From Taklimakanibacter albus (GTDB taxonomy: Bacteria; Pseudomonadota; Alphaproteobacteria; Rhizobiales; Aestuariivirgaceae): 64,000 nt of DNA. The position numbers were made by a program, and so were the translations under genes. The stretch spans positions 1,634,624-1,698,623 of the forward strand of contig NZ_JAENHL010000008.1 in the NCBI RefSeq assembly GCF_016595235.1. The letters are read 5' to 3'. Below the pieces are notes generated by a model. It was not told the DNA's origin and searched no databases. It saw only the letters and a list, made by a program, of their open reading frames with translations. Below, piece by piece: positions 17,439 through 25,791 of the stretch. How positions within the stretch are numbered: position 1 is the stretch's first letter; every line of letters begins with the position of its first letter.

Positions 17439-17877
17439 CTTGAATGACTCCGGTTGACGGTACGGCGAACCCTATTTGCCACCCGCATGTCAGTTGCATG
17501 TGGGGTTGGTGACGGCTGGCCTCGCGGGCCGCAAATGGGAGAAGTCGAGCGTTCGCCAATGGCCTGCCGGGCGAGGGAGGGCGCTGAACAAAGCCCGGCA
17601 GGCAATTGGGATCATTCTCCGGCAAGTGGGCAGACGGAGAATGAAAATCACGAACGTTTAAATCCACCCGCGAGCAAAAATTGAGTCTTCCCCTTGAGCG
17701 TGCGGCGGACTGGCCACCGCGTGCAGTGCGTTGTGCACACACCGATAAAATGCCCAAACGGGCAATCTGTCAATTCAAAATGACTATTCAGTCATGAATA
17801 TTTGACGACAATGGCCGTTCGGACATTATTCCTTGGCCGGGACTGATCATTTCCTTGGATGGGGAGGAACTCACCAT
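17439..17877. other. 439-base spacer upstream of importer 1
   Basis: No credible gene was found. The spacer should hold the promoter of the importer 1 / PMH operon, since the upstream deoR-type gene ends at its far side. The part nearest that gene is AT-rich and contains the palindrome annotated at 17769-17806. I see nothing convincing in the remainder. Confidence 0.5.
17769..17806. promoter_or_regulatory. 38-base interrupted palindrome, candidate DeoR operator
   Basis: The outer arms GTCAA / TTGAC and inner arms ATGACT / AGTCAT are perfect complements around ATTC; only the six bases between them are mostly unpaired (12 of 17 positions match per arm). It stands in an AT-rich stretch between a deoR-type gene and the importer it probably controls. 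Confidence 0.55.
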
Positions 17878-18660
17878 TTAGGCCTCTTCGTCCGCCACGA
17901 TGATCTCTACGCCGGCGAGCTTGAGGACACTGGCGAGCGCCGCCTCGACGGGCTTGTCGGTGATCAGGCGGTCGATCCGCTCCGGCCCGCAGATCTGAAT
18001 GAGTGCATTGCGGTTGAGCTTGCTCGAATCCGCCAGCACGGTGATGCTTCTGGCGCTCTCCGTCATGGCGCGCGCGACATGGGCCTCGTCGACGCTGTAA
18101 TCCATGATCTTGCCGGCCGAGCTGACGCTGCCCACCGCCAGCACCGCATGGTCGGCATGGATCTTCTGAATCTGCTCCACCACTTGCGCGCCCAGCGTCT
18201 CGAAGGCATCGCCAAAATAGCTGCCGCCCATCAGGTAGACGGGGCCGCGCTGCGGCGCCTTCCACATCTCGGCCGCCACCGGCGTGGCATTGGTCATGAT
18301 GGTGAATGGTCCGTGCTGCGCCAGCTGCTCGGCGAAGAAGATGGTCGTCGTCCCGCAATTGATGAGGATGCTGTCGCCGGGCTGGAACAGCTTCGCCGCC
18401 TTTTTTCCGATGCGGATTTTCTCCAGCCTTGCGGTGGCACGACGCTCATCGAGCGGGCTCTCATGCGCCGACTGGGTGGTGGGCGCCGTCGTCGCCCCGC
18501 CATGGAATTTACGCAAAAGCCCCTGCTCGGAGAGAAGAACCAGATCACGCCGCACCGTCTCGCGTGAGATGTCGAGACCTTCCGCCAACTCGTCCACCGT
18601 CACGCGGGCGGATTGCTGCACCAGCTCGAGGATCTTGCTCCGACGGTCGGCAGGTCGCAT
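17878..18660 (-). CDS. DeoR/GlpR-family transcriptional regulator
   Basis: A 260-residue repressor-type regulator. The N-terminal DeoR helix-turn-helix is at about 6-56 (VTVDELAEGLDISRETVRRDL), followed by the LRKFHGGA hinge and a sugar-phosphate-sensing domain with NCGTTTIFF as the phosphate-binding loop. Such proteins usually respond to a phosphorylated sugar or glycerol phosphate. It follows the second importer operon by 92 bases in the same direction and precedes the first importer, so it may be the terminal gene of one and the regulator of the other. A paralogue is at 22,869. Confidence 0.9.
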   Translation of the reverse strand: MRPADRRSKILELVQQSARVTVDELAEGLDISRETVRRDLVLLSEQGLLRKFHGGATTAPTTQSAHESPLDERRATARLEKIRIGKKAAKLFQPGDSILINCGTTTIFFAEQLAQHGPFTIMTNATPVAAEMWKAPQRGPVYLMGGSYFGDAFETLGAQVVEQIQKIHADHAVLAVGSVSSAGKIMDYSVDEAHVARAMTESARSITVLADSSKLNRNALIQICGPERIDRLITDKPVEAALASVLKLAGVEIIVADEEA

Positions 18661-18752
18661 CTGTAAGGTCTCCTATTCGGCGCAGTCGACAGTTTTCACC
18701 GCTCTTCGCAAAACGGTCAACAGATGGAACAAGGTGCCAAGAAAGATGGCGG

Positions 18753-19574
18753 CTACACGCCGCGATAGCCGAATTTGACGATACCAGTGCGCATCAGGAC
18801 ATACATCAAGGCGAAGACAGCGAAGACCAAGCCGTTGGTGAGGGCGGCGAGCGCAAACAGCTCGGGGCCTAGGCCGAAGCGCAGCGACCCCCAGGCGACC
18901 GAGGGCAAGGTCGGGATGGCGCCCAGATTGTAGAAGGAGATTTCGAGATTGTTGAAGGCGAGGATGAAGCTGATGAGAAAGGCGCCGAAGAGGCTCGGCC
19001 AGATGGTCGGCAACGTCACTTCCCAGAAGCAGCGGGCCGGACTCGCTCCGAACACCATGGCGGCGTCATCCATCTGCCAGTCGTAGCGCACCAACTGGGC
19101 GAGCACGATGAGGAAGGCAAAGGCGGTGCCTTCGACCGCATTGGCGGCGATGGCCGAGAAGAGATTGCCGGGAAGTCCGAGCAGGCGGGCGTTGAAGGCG
19201 AGCGAGGATATGCCGATCAGCAACTCCGCCACGAAGAGCGGCGCCAGGAAGGTGATCAGGATCAGCGCGCGGCGGCGCGAGGGAAAGCGCAGGACGCCGA
19301 TGACTCCGGCGGTGGCGAGCAGGGTCGAGAGGACGCCGCTCCCCAGGCCGATGATGAGGCTGTTGTTGAGCGCGTCGGAATAGAGCGAATTATCGAAGAG
19401 CTCGGCATAGGCGTCGGTGGTGAAGGATGGCGGGAACGGCCAGACGATGTCCTCGGAGAAGGAGGCATAGATGACGAACAGGATCGGCGCATAGAGAAAC
19501 ACATAGAGGAGGCAGAGCAGGACGCTCATCGCCAAGCGCCGCCAGCTCTCCGCCCGATCGCCGACCGAGGTCAT
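18753..19574 (-). CDS. ABC importer permease, spermidine/putrescine type (PotC-like)
   Basis: A 273-residue inner-membrane permease with about six hydrophobic segments. The first covers residues 16-40, and the EAA-type loop reads DDAAMVFGASPARCFWEVTLP. It overlaps the partner permease gene by four bases (ATGA). Fourth gene of the second importer operon. Confidence 0.88.
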   Translation of the reverse strand: MTSVGDRAESWRRLAMSVLLCLLYVFLYAPILFVIYASFSEDIVWPFPPSFTTDAYAELFDNSLYSDALNNSLIIGLGSGVLSTLLATAGVIGVLRFPSRRRALILITFLAPLFVAELLIGISSLAFNARLLGLPGNLFSAIAANAVEGTAFAFLIVLAQLVRYDWQMDDAAMVFGASPARCFWEVTLPTIWPSLFGAFLISFILAFNNLEISFYNLGAIPTLPSVAWGSLRFGLGPELFALAALTNGLVFAVFALMYVLMRTGIVKFGYRGV

Positions 19575-20443
19575 CTGGCCCCCATGCCGGTGAAGCCGCT
19601 GCGCTTGAGATTGACGGTGAAGCCCATCACCGCGAGCACCAGAAGCGAAAAGGCGAAGAGAACGACGCCCATGGCCGAGCCCAGCGCCCAGGTGCCGGTC
19701 TCGCCGAATTGCTGGCCAAGGCTCATGCCGAAGGACGTGGCGCTGGGGCCGCCGAGGAACCGCGGCGTTACAGCCGAAGCGAGGCAGGGAATGAAGACCA
19801 GCGCCAGGCCGATGGCGGTGCCGATCCAGTTAAGCGGCCAGGTCACCTCGACGAAAGCACGCCACGGGCCGGCGCCGTTGATCTTCGCCGTTTCGAGCAG
19901 GTCGAAGTTGAAATTGACCAGAGATAGATAGATCGCCGTCACCATGAAGGGGACGAAGAGATAGACATGGCCGATGGTGGCGGCCAGTGGCGTGTACATC
20001 AAGGCGGCGATGGGTGGCATGCCGAAGATGCCGAGCGCCATATTGATCAAGCCGCCCGGACCGAAAATACCCTGGAGGGCAGCGATGCGCAGGATGACGC
20101 CGGTGAAGAAAGGCGCCGCCAGCAACAACACCAGCAGCAGGCGGTAACGTCCGCCATGACGGGCGATGAAATAGGCAACCGGCCAGGCATAGAGAAGACA
20201 GAGCAGCGACGTCACCACGGCGCTGAGAGCTGAGCGCAGCAGGAAGGTGCGATAAGCTGCTTCAGTGAACAGCACGTGGTAATTGTCGAGATTCCAGTCG
20301 GGATAAAGCTCGTAGCTCGCGGTGCGCCAGAAGCTGAACATGAAGATCGCCAGGAGCGGCAGCAGCAAGGTCACCAGGATGAAGAGCACACCCGGCCCGG
20401 CCAGCAGCAGCAATGGCGGAATGCGCCTCACGACTTGAAACAC
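19571..20443 (-). CDS. ABC importer permease, spermidine/putrescine type (PotB-like)
   Basis: A 290-residue inner-membrane permease. The start is a GTG at 20443, overlapping the 3' end of the ATPase gene by 16 bases; no in-frame ATG fits better. Hydrophobic segments begin at residue 10 and the EAA-type loop is ETAKINGAGPWRAFVEVTWP. Partner of the adjacent permease. Confidence 0.87.
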   Translation of the reverse strand: MFQVVRRIPPLLLLAGPGVLFILVTLLLPLLAIFMFSFWRTASYELYPDWNLDNYHVLFTEAAYRTFLLRSALSAVVTSLLCLLYAWPVAYFIARHGGRYRLLLVLLLAAPFFTGVILRIAALQGIFGPGGLINMALGIFGMPPIAALMYTPLAATIGHVYLFVPFMVTAIYLSLVNFNFDLLETAKINGAGPWRAFVEVTWPLNWIGTAIGLALVFIPCLASAVTPRFLGGPSATSFGMSLGQQFGETGTWALGSAMGVVLFAFSLLVLAVMGFTVNLKRSGFTGMGAR

Positions 20444-21513
20444 ATGCCTGCGGTCGCCGGCCAGGTGACCGACACGGCTGCGCCGATCGCCACTTTCTGG
20501 TCGCGCGAGGAGGCGCTGGCGATGATCTCGCTGCCATCGGCGAGGCTCACAATGTAATTGGCGGTCTGGCCCTTGAAGATGATGTCGCGCAGCCGACCGC
20601 CGAGATGATTGCCCTGCGCCGGGCGCTCGGGCGTCACTTCGACATCCTCATATTTGATGAAGAAGCGAACCTCATCCCCGGCCGCGATGCCATCCGGATG
20701 CGGCAGATGCAGCCGATGTCCGCGCCAGGTCATAGTCAAACTGTCCGGACCGACCATCTCGGCGCGCCCCGTCAATTGGTTCGACTGGCCGACAAAGGCG
20801 GCAACGAAGGCGGTGGCCGGCTTGCGGTAGACGTCGTTGCGCGGACCGATCTGCTCGAAGACGCCATTGCGCATGACGGCGATGCGATCGCTCATGGTCA
20901 AGGCTTCTTCCTGATTATGCGTCACATAGACGAAGGGGATGTTGAGCTCCTTCTGATAGCGGCGAATCTCGACTTCCATTTCGGCGCGCAACTCGCGGTC
21001 GAGATTGGCGAGCGGCTCGTCGAGGAGGAGAAGAGCCGGCCTGGAGATGAGGCCACGCGCCAGCGATACACGCTGCTGCTGGCCGCCCGAGAGCTCGTTG
21101 GGATAACGCTCGGCAAGGCCGTCGAGCCGCAAGAGCTTCATCGCCCAGACCAGCCGCTCGCCACGCTCGGCGCGCCCCACATTCTGCATGCGCAAGGGAA
21201 AGACGATGTTCTCCGCCACCGTCTTGTGCGGGAAAAGCAGGAAATTCTGGAACACCATGCCGATGCGCCGCTTGTAGGGCGGCATGGCGGTGACGTCCTG
21301 ACCGCGCACCAGAACACGGCCCGCAGTCGGGCGCTCGAGCCCGGCGATGATGCGCAGCATCGTGGTCTTGCCGGAGCCCGAGGGCCCCAGGAGCGAGAAG
21401 AACTCGTCCTGGCCGATATCGAGATCGATCCCGTCGACCGCCTTGACCGGACCGAAATGCTTCGAGACGGATTGAAGCGACAGCGATGCCGGCCGATCGT
21501 CTGCCTTCGTCAT
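20428..21513 (-). CDS. ABC importer ATPase, PotA-like
   Basis: A 361-residue ATPase with Walker [10 protein letters not shown]-loop [11 protein letters not shown], signature LSGGQQQR, Walker B LLLLDEP, switch THNQEEAL and a C-terminal TOBE domain. I use the ATG at 21513 because GGGAGAAGCG precedes it; the ATG at 21561 would overlap the binding-protein gene and lacks a site. It is the second gene of the operon, directly after the binding protein. Confidence 0.9.
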   Translation of the reverse strand: MTKADDRPASLSLQSVSKHFGPVKAVDGIDLDIGQDEFFSLLGPSGSGKTTMLRIIAGLERPTAGRVLVRGQDVTAMPPYKRRIGMVFQNFLLFPHKTVAENIVFPLRMQNVGRAERGERLVWAMKLLRLDGLAERYPNELSGGQQQRVSLARGLISRPALLLLDEPLANLDRELRAEMEVEIRRYQKELNIPFVYVTHNQEEALTMSDRIAVMRNGVFEQIGPRNDVYRKPATAFVAAFVGQSNQLTGRAEMVGPDSLTMTWRGHRLHLPHPDGIAAGDEVRFFIKYEDVEVTPERPAQGNHLGGRLRDIIFKGQTANYIVSLADGSEIIASASSRDQKVAIGAAVSVTWPATAGMCFKS

Positions 21514-21544
21514 CGCTTCTCCCGTTGCCTGCGGTGGATCGTTC

Positions 21545-22726
21545 TTAAGACGCTTCAACATCCGACCAGATGCGCTCCCATTTCTCCGGCGACGAAGGCT
21601 GATCGAACATATGGAGCTGGCTCGCCTCGGCGCTGCGATTCTGGAAATAGAGCGCGATCTCGTCTTCCGACATCAAAGAGCGCACATCGACCACGCCGCC
21701 ATAGCCGGTCGAGCGCACGACGCGGACATAGTTCTCTTTCTCGAGGAAGAGATTGATCCAGGCATGGGCGAGCTCGGTGCGTTCGCTGTCGGCGTCGGCG
21801 CTCACCATCCAGGTATCGACCCAGCCGAGACCGCCTTCCTTTGGTTTCAGCACGTGCTCGACATCGAAGTCGATCTTGCGCTCCTTGCGCAGCACCGTAA
21901 GCTTGCGATAGCTCTCGGCGAATTCGGGCGCCGCCCAGACCGACTTGGCGCGCATCAGGCGGTCGAGCGCGTCATAGTCCTGATAGCGGGTGAGCAGCAG
22001 TTTCTTCTGCTCGATGAGCAGGCGTTTCGTTTCGGCGAGTTCGTCATCGGTGAGCTGATAGGGATTGAACGGCTTGCCATCGGGCCGCGGGCCGTCCCTG
22101 GTGCCGAGCTTCGTCGCGGCGAGGATGCCCATCAGGGCGATATTCTCCTCGAAGCGCGAATTGGTGGAGAAATGCCCGGCATATTTGCTGTTCAGCAGAA
22201 GATCGATGGAGCCGACATCCTCCTTGGCGATCATCGAGCTGTTGATGGTGATTCCATAGCCGCCCCAGCAATTGGGAGCCGCGACTTTGTTCTTGCCCTC
22301 CTCGTCGGCGAGAAGAACGAATTTGTCGGGATGGAAGTCGGCGAACACCCCGCTCATATTGGGGATCTTGCCGTAATCGAGCCCCTTGGTGAGGCCCTGG
22401 CGGAAATACAGGCGCGGCCAGAAACCGTCGGCCATCACCATGTCGAAGTCCCTAGTACCGCCGACCTTCAGCTTGTTGAAGGCTTCGGAATTGCCATCGA
22501 AGAAAGTCGGCGCGAATTTCGCTTTGAACTTGTCCTCGAAGGCGGCGATCGTCTCCTTGATCGCATAGGGCTGCCACATCAGCAGCCGCAATGTCGGCGT
22601 CGCGGCTTGCGCATTACCAATATACGGCCCCGGGCGGCCCAGAACGAGCGCGCCCAATGCCGCCGTGGCGGCGCCCCTCTTCAGCACGGCACGGCGCGAT
22701 AACGTTCCTTCCTTCACGGTCGGCAT
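21545..22726 (-). CDS. Periplasmic substrate-binding protein, PotD-like, probable Tat export
   Basis: A 393-residue exported binding protein. The start at 22726 follows a strong AAGGAGGGAAGG. The N-terminus has SRRAVLKRG followed by a hydrophobic stretch and an AQA cleavage region, consistent with a Tat signal, which suggests folding before export. The body resembles the PotD/SBP_bac_8 group (LLMWQPYAIKETIAAFEDKF, GYGITINSSMI). First gene of the second importer operon, divergent from the deoR-aldolase-kinase-dehydrogenase operon, so its ligand is probably the substrate of those enzymes. A polyamine ligand is not supported by context. Confidence 0.87.
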   Translation of the reverse strand: MPTVKEGTLSRRAVLKRGAATAALGALVLGRPGPYIGNAQAATPTLRLLMWQPYAIKETIAAFEDKFKAKFAPTFFDGNSEAFNKLKVGGTRDFDMVMADGFWPRLYFRQGLTKGLDYGKIPNMSGVFADFHPDKFVLLADEEGKNKVAAPNCWGGYGITINSSMIAKEDVGSIDLLLNSKYAGHFSTNSRFEENIALMGILAATKLGTRDGPRPDGKPFNPYQLTDDELAETKRLLIEQKKLLLTRYQDYDALDRLMRAKSVWAAPEFAESYRKLTVLRKERKIDFDVEHVLKPKEGGLGWVDTWMVSADADSERTELAHAWINLFLEKENYVRVVRSTGYGGVVDVRSLMSEDEIALYFQNRSAEASQLHMFDQPSSPEKWERIWSDVEAS

Positions 22727-22760
22727 GTTCCTTCCCTCCTTGGTGCTGTTTATTTTTTCC

Positions 22761-22825
22761 ACAAACTACAACATTATTGCTACATAATGCAAGAAAATGC
22801 TATAAATCACACAACAAACCACAAC
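22761..22825. promoter_or_regulatory. Divergent control region with direct and inverted repeats
   Basis: In this AT-rich 142-base spacer, ACAAACTACAAC (22761-22772) repeats as ACAAACCACAAC (22814-22825), 53 bases or about five turns apart. Between them is a perfect inverted repeat, CATTAT (22772-22777) and ATAATG (22784-22789). Likely operators for the DeoR-type regulator controlling both divergent operons. Confidence 0.6.
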
Positions 22826-22868
22826 GTCGCAATTTTGCCCAATCTTTTCAAGTGACTAGGAGATAGCC

Positions 22869-23630
22869 GTGCTTGCAGAGGAGCGTCAGAACCACATTCT
22901 CTCCCTGGTGAAGGCCCATCGGTCGATCTCGATCACCGAAATCCAACGCCGACTGAATGTCTCGCGCGAGACGATAAGGCGCGATCTGGTGGTGCTCGCC
23001 GAGCAGCGTAAATTGCGCAAGACCCATGGCGGGGCGATCTCACTCGAAACGCACGAGCCGGACATGGCGGTGCGCCAGACCACCAATGTCGCCGGCAAGC
23101 AGGCGATCGGTCGCCTCGCCGCCAGCATGATTCCCGACGGCGCCTCGATCATCCTGGCCGGCGGCACGACCGTGCAGAGCGCCTCGGACCATCTGGTGAC
23201 GCGGCAGAATCTCACCGTCTTCACCAATTGCCTGGCAAGCGCCATGAAGCTCTCCGGCCGCAACGGCAACCGGGTGCATCTCATCGGCGGCGAGATCCAG
23301 GCGCAGAACCAGGCCTGCCTCGGCCGCGACGCCACGCAGATGCTCGCCAATTACTTCGCCGATTTCGCCATCATCGGCGCCGGCGCCATCTCGCCGCGCG
23401 GCACGCTCATGGATTTCAGCCGAGAGGAAGCGGAGCTGCACAATCTCATGCTGCAGTCGGCGCAGACGGTGATCGTCGTCGCCGATCAGCAGAAATTCGG
23501 GCGTTATGCGCCGGTGCAGGTGCAGAGCCTCGAGCGCACGCATTATCTCGTCACCGACCGCGAGCCCGATGCCGACATGGCGGAAGCGCTGTCGCCGCTC
23601 AGCATCGAGGTGCTGGTGGCCCACGAATAG
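22869..23630 (+). CDS. DeoR/GlpR-family transcriptional regulator (second paralogue)
   Basis: A 253-residue regulator starting at GTG 22869 with AGGAG upstream. The N-terminal HTH reads ISITEIQRRLNVSRETIRRDL, with the LRKTHGGAI hinge and the effector loop AGGTTVQSAS. It is the first gene of the divergent operon aldolase-kinase-dehydrogenase and 142 bases from the second importer operon, so it probably controls both in response to a phosphorylated intermediate. Confidence 0.92.
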   Translation: MLAEERQNHILSLVKAHRSISITEIQRRLNVSRETIRRDLVVLAEQRKLRKTHGGAISLETHEPDMAVRQTTNVAGKQAIGRLAASMIPDGASIILAGGTTVQSASDHLVTRQNLTVFTNCLASAMKLSGRNGNRVHLIGGEIQAQNQACLGRDATQMLANYFADFAIIGAGAISPRGTLMDFSREEAELHNLMLQSAQTVIVVADQQKFGRYAPVQVQSLERTHYLVTDREPDADMAEALSPLSIEVLVAHE

Positions 23631-23662
23631 CCAAACAATCAAGACCTGAATGGGAGACACCG

Positions 23663-24325
23663 ATGAAAGACGAAAAGCTGCGCCGCGAGATGATCGCCAC
23701 CTGCATCTTCATGAATGAGCGCGGCATCAATCAAGGCACGTCCGGCAATATCAGCGTGCGCGTCGAAGGCGGTTTCCTGATCACGCCCTCTGGCGTGCCC
23801 TATGCCGACATGCAGCCGGAAGACATCGTCCATATGAAGCTCGATGCCTCGCATACGGGACCACGCAAACCCTCGACCGAATGGCGCTTCCACCGCGACA
23901 TCATGAAGAAGAAAAAAGAAGTCGGCGCCGTCATCCATCTGCATTCGATGTTCTGCACCTCGCTTTCCATGCTCAGGCGCGAGATTCCCGCGGTCCATTA
24001 CATGATCGCGGCGGCCGGCGGGCCGACAGTTCCGTGCGTGCCTTATGTCACCTGGGGCACCCAGGAGCTCGCCGATTACATATTGGCGGCGCTCGCGACC
24101 CGGCATGCCTGTCTTCTCGCCAATCACGGCATGGTCTGTGTCGGGCCCAATCTCAAGAAGGCCGCCTGGCTCGCGGTCGAGATCGAGGCGCTCGCGGCGC
24201 AATATTGGCGGGCGCTGCAGATCGGCGTGCCGCATATCCTGCCTGACGACGAGATCCAGCGCGTCCTGGAGAAGTTCAAGAGCTATGGCCAGGGTAAAGA
24301 GAAACGCGTTCCCACCTGCTGCTGA
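23663..24325 (+). CDS. Class II (FucA-like) aldolase
   Basis: A 220-residue zinc aldolase like L-fuculose-1-phosphate aldolase. The catalytic Glu73 (STEWRFH) and zinc ligands His92, His94 and His155 are present at the same numbers as in E. coli FucA. The family cleaves a ketose 1-phosphate to dihydroxyacetone phosphate and an aldehyde. The ATG at 23663 follows GGGAGACACCG. The gene lies between deoR and an FGGY kinase whose start is two bases downstream of the aldolase stop. The C-terminus is Cys-rich (VPTCC). The natural ketose is unknown. Confidence 0.9.
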   Translation: MKDEKLRREMIATCIFMNERGINQGTSGNISVRVEGGFLITPSGVPYADMQPEDIVHMKLDASHTGPRKPSTEWRFHRDIMKKKKEVGAVIHLHSMFCTSLSMLRREIPAVHYMIAAAGGPTVPCVPYVTWGTQELADYILAALATRHACLLANHGMVCVGPNLKKAAWLAVEIEALAAQYWRALQIGVPHILPDDEIQRVLEKFKSYGQGKEKRVPTCC

Positions 24326-24327
24326 TC

Positions 24328-25791
24328 ATGCTGGTCGGCGTCGATATCGGCACGCAGAGCCTGAAGGTCGCGGTGGCGGATGCGACGCTCGCCGTGAAAG
24401 GCCAGGCGCAACGCTCCTATCGCGCCCATTTCGCGGCGGCGGGCCATGCCGAGCAGGATCCCCGCCTGTGGGAGGAAGCGCTCGGGCCTGCCATCGCCGA
24501 AGCGCTCACCGCCGCCAATGTGACGGCGTCACAGGTGACGGCGCTTGCCGTCTGCGGCCAGCTCGACGGCTGCATTCCAATCTCAGACCGAGGCGAGGCG
24601 CTGGGGCATTGCCTCACCTGGATGGACCGCCGCGCTTCTGCAGAGCTTGTCGGTCTCGATCATGATCACCTGCACCGTCTGACGGGGGTCGTTCCCGATG
24701 CGAGCCACCAAGGCGCCAAGATCCGCTGGCTCAAGCGGCATCGCGAATACAAGGCGGCGCGTTATCACCAGCCCGTCTCCTATCTGGTCGAAAGGCTGAC
24801 CGGTGAAGCCGTCATCGATCACGCCCAGGCCTCGACCAGCATGCTCTACGGCCTCGCGTCACAGGCCTATGACCCGGCGCTGCTGTCTGCCTTCGGCGTG
24901 ACGGCGGATGAGCTGCCCGCCATCGCACGCCCCGATGAAATTGCAGGCGGCCTGACGAGCAAGGGTGCGGCCCTCACCGGCCTTTCCCCCGGCATAGCCG
25001 TCGCGGTCGGCACCGGAGATGATTTTTCCGCGGCGCTCGGTGCCGGCGTCATCGAGCCGGGCCAGGTTTCGGTCGCGGTCGGTACCGGCGAGGTGGTCGG
25101 CGCCTTGTTCGCCGATCCCGTCATCGATCCCGAGCGCCTGGTCGAGACACACGCCTATCCGGCCGGCGGCTTTTTCGTCGAGAATCCCGGCTGGCTTTCG
25201 GGCGGCGCCGTCGCCTGGCTGAAAGACCTTCTGCGCCTGCCCGACTTCGCGGCGTTCGACGCGGAAGCGGCCAAGGCGCCGCCCGGCTCGGAAGATCTCC
25301 TCTTTCTTCCGGCGCTCACCGGCGCGATGGCCCCCGAATGGAATGCCGGGGCGCGTGGCTGCTTCTATGGCATGACGCCCGCCCATGGCGCGCCGCATCT
25401 CGCGCGCGCTACCCTCGAGGGCTGCGGTTTCGCGATGCGCGACGTGCTCGATCGCCTCAGCGCTCTCGGCGCCGCTCCAAAGCAATTGGTGATGCTCGCC
25501 GGCGGCAGCCAAAGCCGAGTCTGGGCGCAGATTCGCGCCGACATCGCGCGGTTGCCGGTGGCGATCTCGCCGTCGCGACATGGCTCGGTCATGGGCGCCC
25601 TCATGCTGGCGGGCGTTGCCACGGGCCGTTTCAGCGATCTCCGGCAGGCGGCCGGGCTCATCGCCCGGCCTTCCGACATAGTGACGCCCGACGCAATCGC
25701 GGCTGCCAGGCTCGATCACGCCTATCGGCGCTATCGGCAGCTTTTCACCGCGCTCAAGGACATGTTTCCCCAACCCAGCGAGTCCACCTGA
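24328..25791 (+). CDS. FGGY-family carbohydrate kinase (xylulokinase-like)
   Basis: A 487-residue two-domain sugar kinase. The N-terminal phosphate loop is GVDIGTQSLKVAV, and the putative catalytic Asp is in GTGDDFSAALG (231 or 232). The second ATP-site glycine motif is LAGGSQSRVWAQI, close to the C-terminal family signature. The usual xylulokinase GQMHG is GQLDG here, so D-xylulose may not be the substrate. It is tightly packed after the aldolase and immediately before the dehydrogenase. Its product should be a ketose or polyol phosphate for the neighbours. Confidence 0.88.
   Translation: MLVGVDIGTQSLKVAVADATLAVKGQAQRSYRAHFAAAGHAEQDPRLWEEALGPAIAEALTAANVTASQVTALAVCGQLDGCIPISDRGEALGHCLTWMDRRASAELVGLDHDHLHRLTGVVPDASHQGAKIRWLKRHREYKAARYHQPVSYLVERLTGEAVIDHAQASTSMLYGLASQAYDPALLSAFGVTADELPAIARPDEIAGGLTSKGAALTGLSPGIAVAVGTGDDFSAALGAGVIEPGQVSVAVGTGEVVGALFADPVIDPERLVETHAYPAGGFFVENPGWLSGGAVAWLKDLLRLPDFAAFDAEAAKAPPGSEDLLFLPALTGAMAPEWNAGARGCFYGMTPAHGAPHLARATLEGCGFAMRDVLDRLSALGAAPKQLVMLAGGSQSRVWAQIRADIARLPVAISPSRHGSVMGALMLAGVATGRFSDLRQAAGLIARPSDIVTPDAIAAARLDHAYRRYRQLFTALKDMFPQPSEST

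Noticed and set aside
18753-22726. Spermidine/putrescine uptake (potABCD)
   Set aside because: Family resemblance only; the divergent sugar-phosphate enzymes and DeoR regulators point to a non-polyamine substrate.
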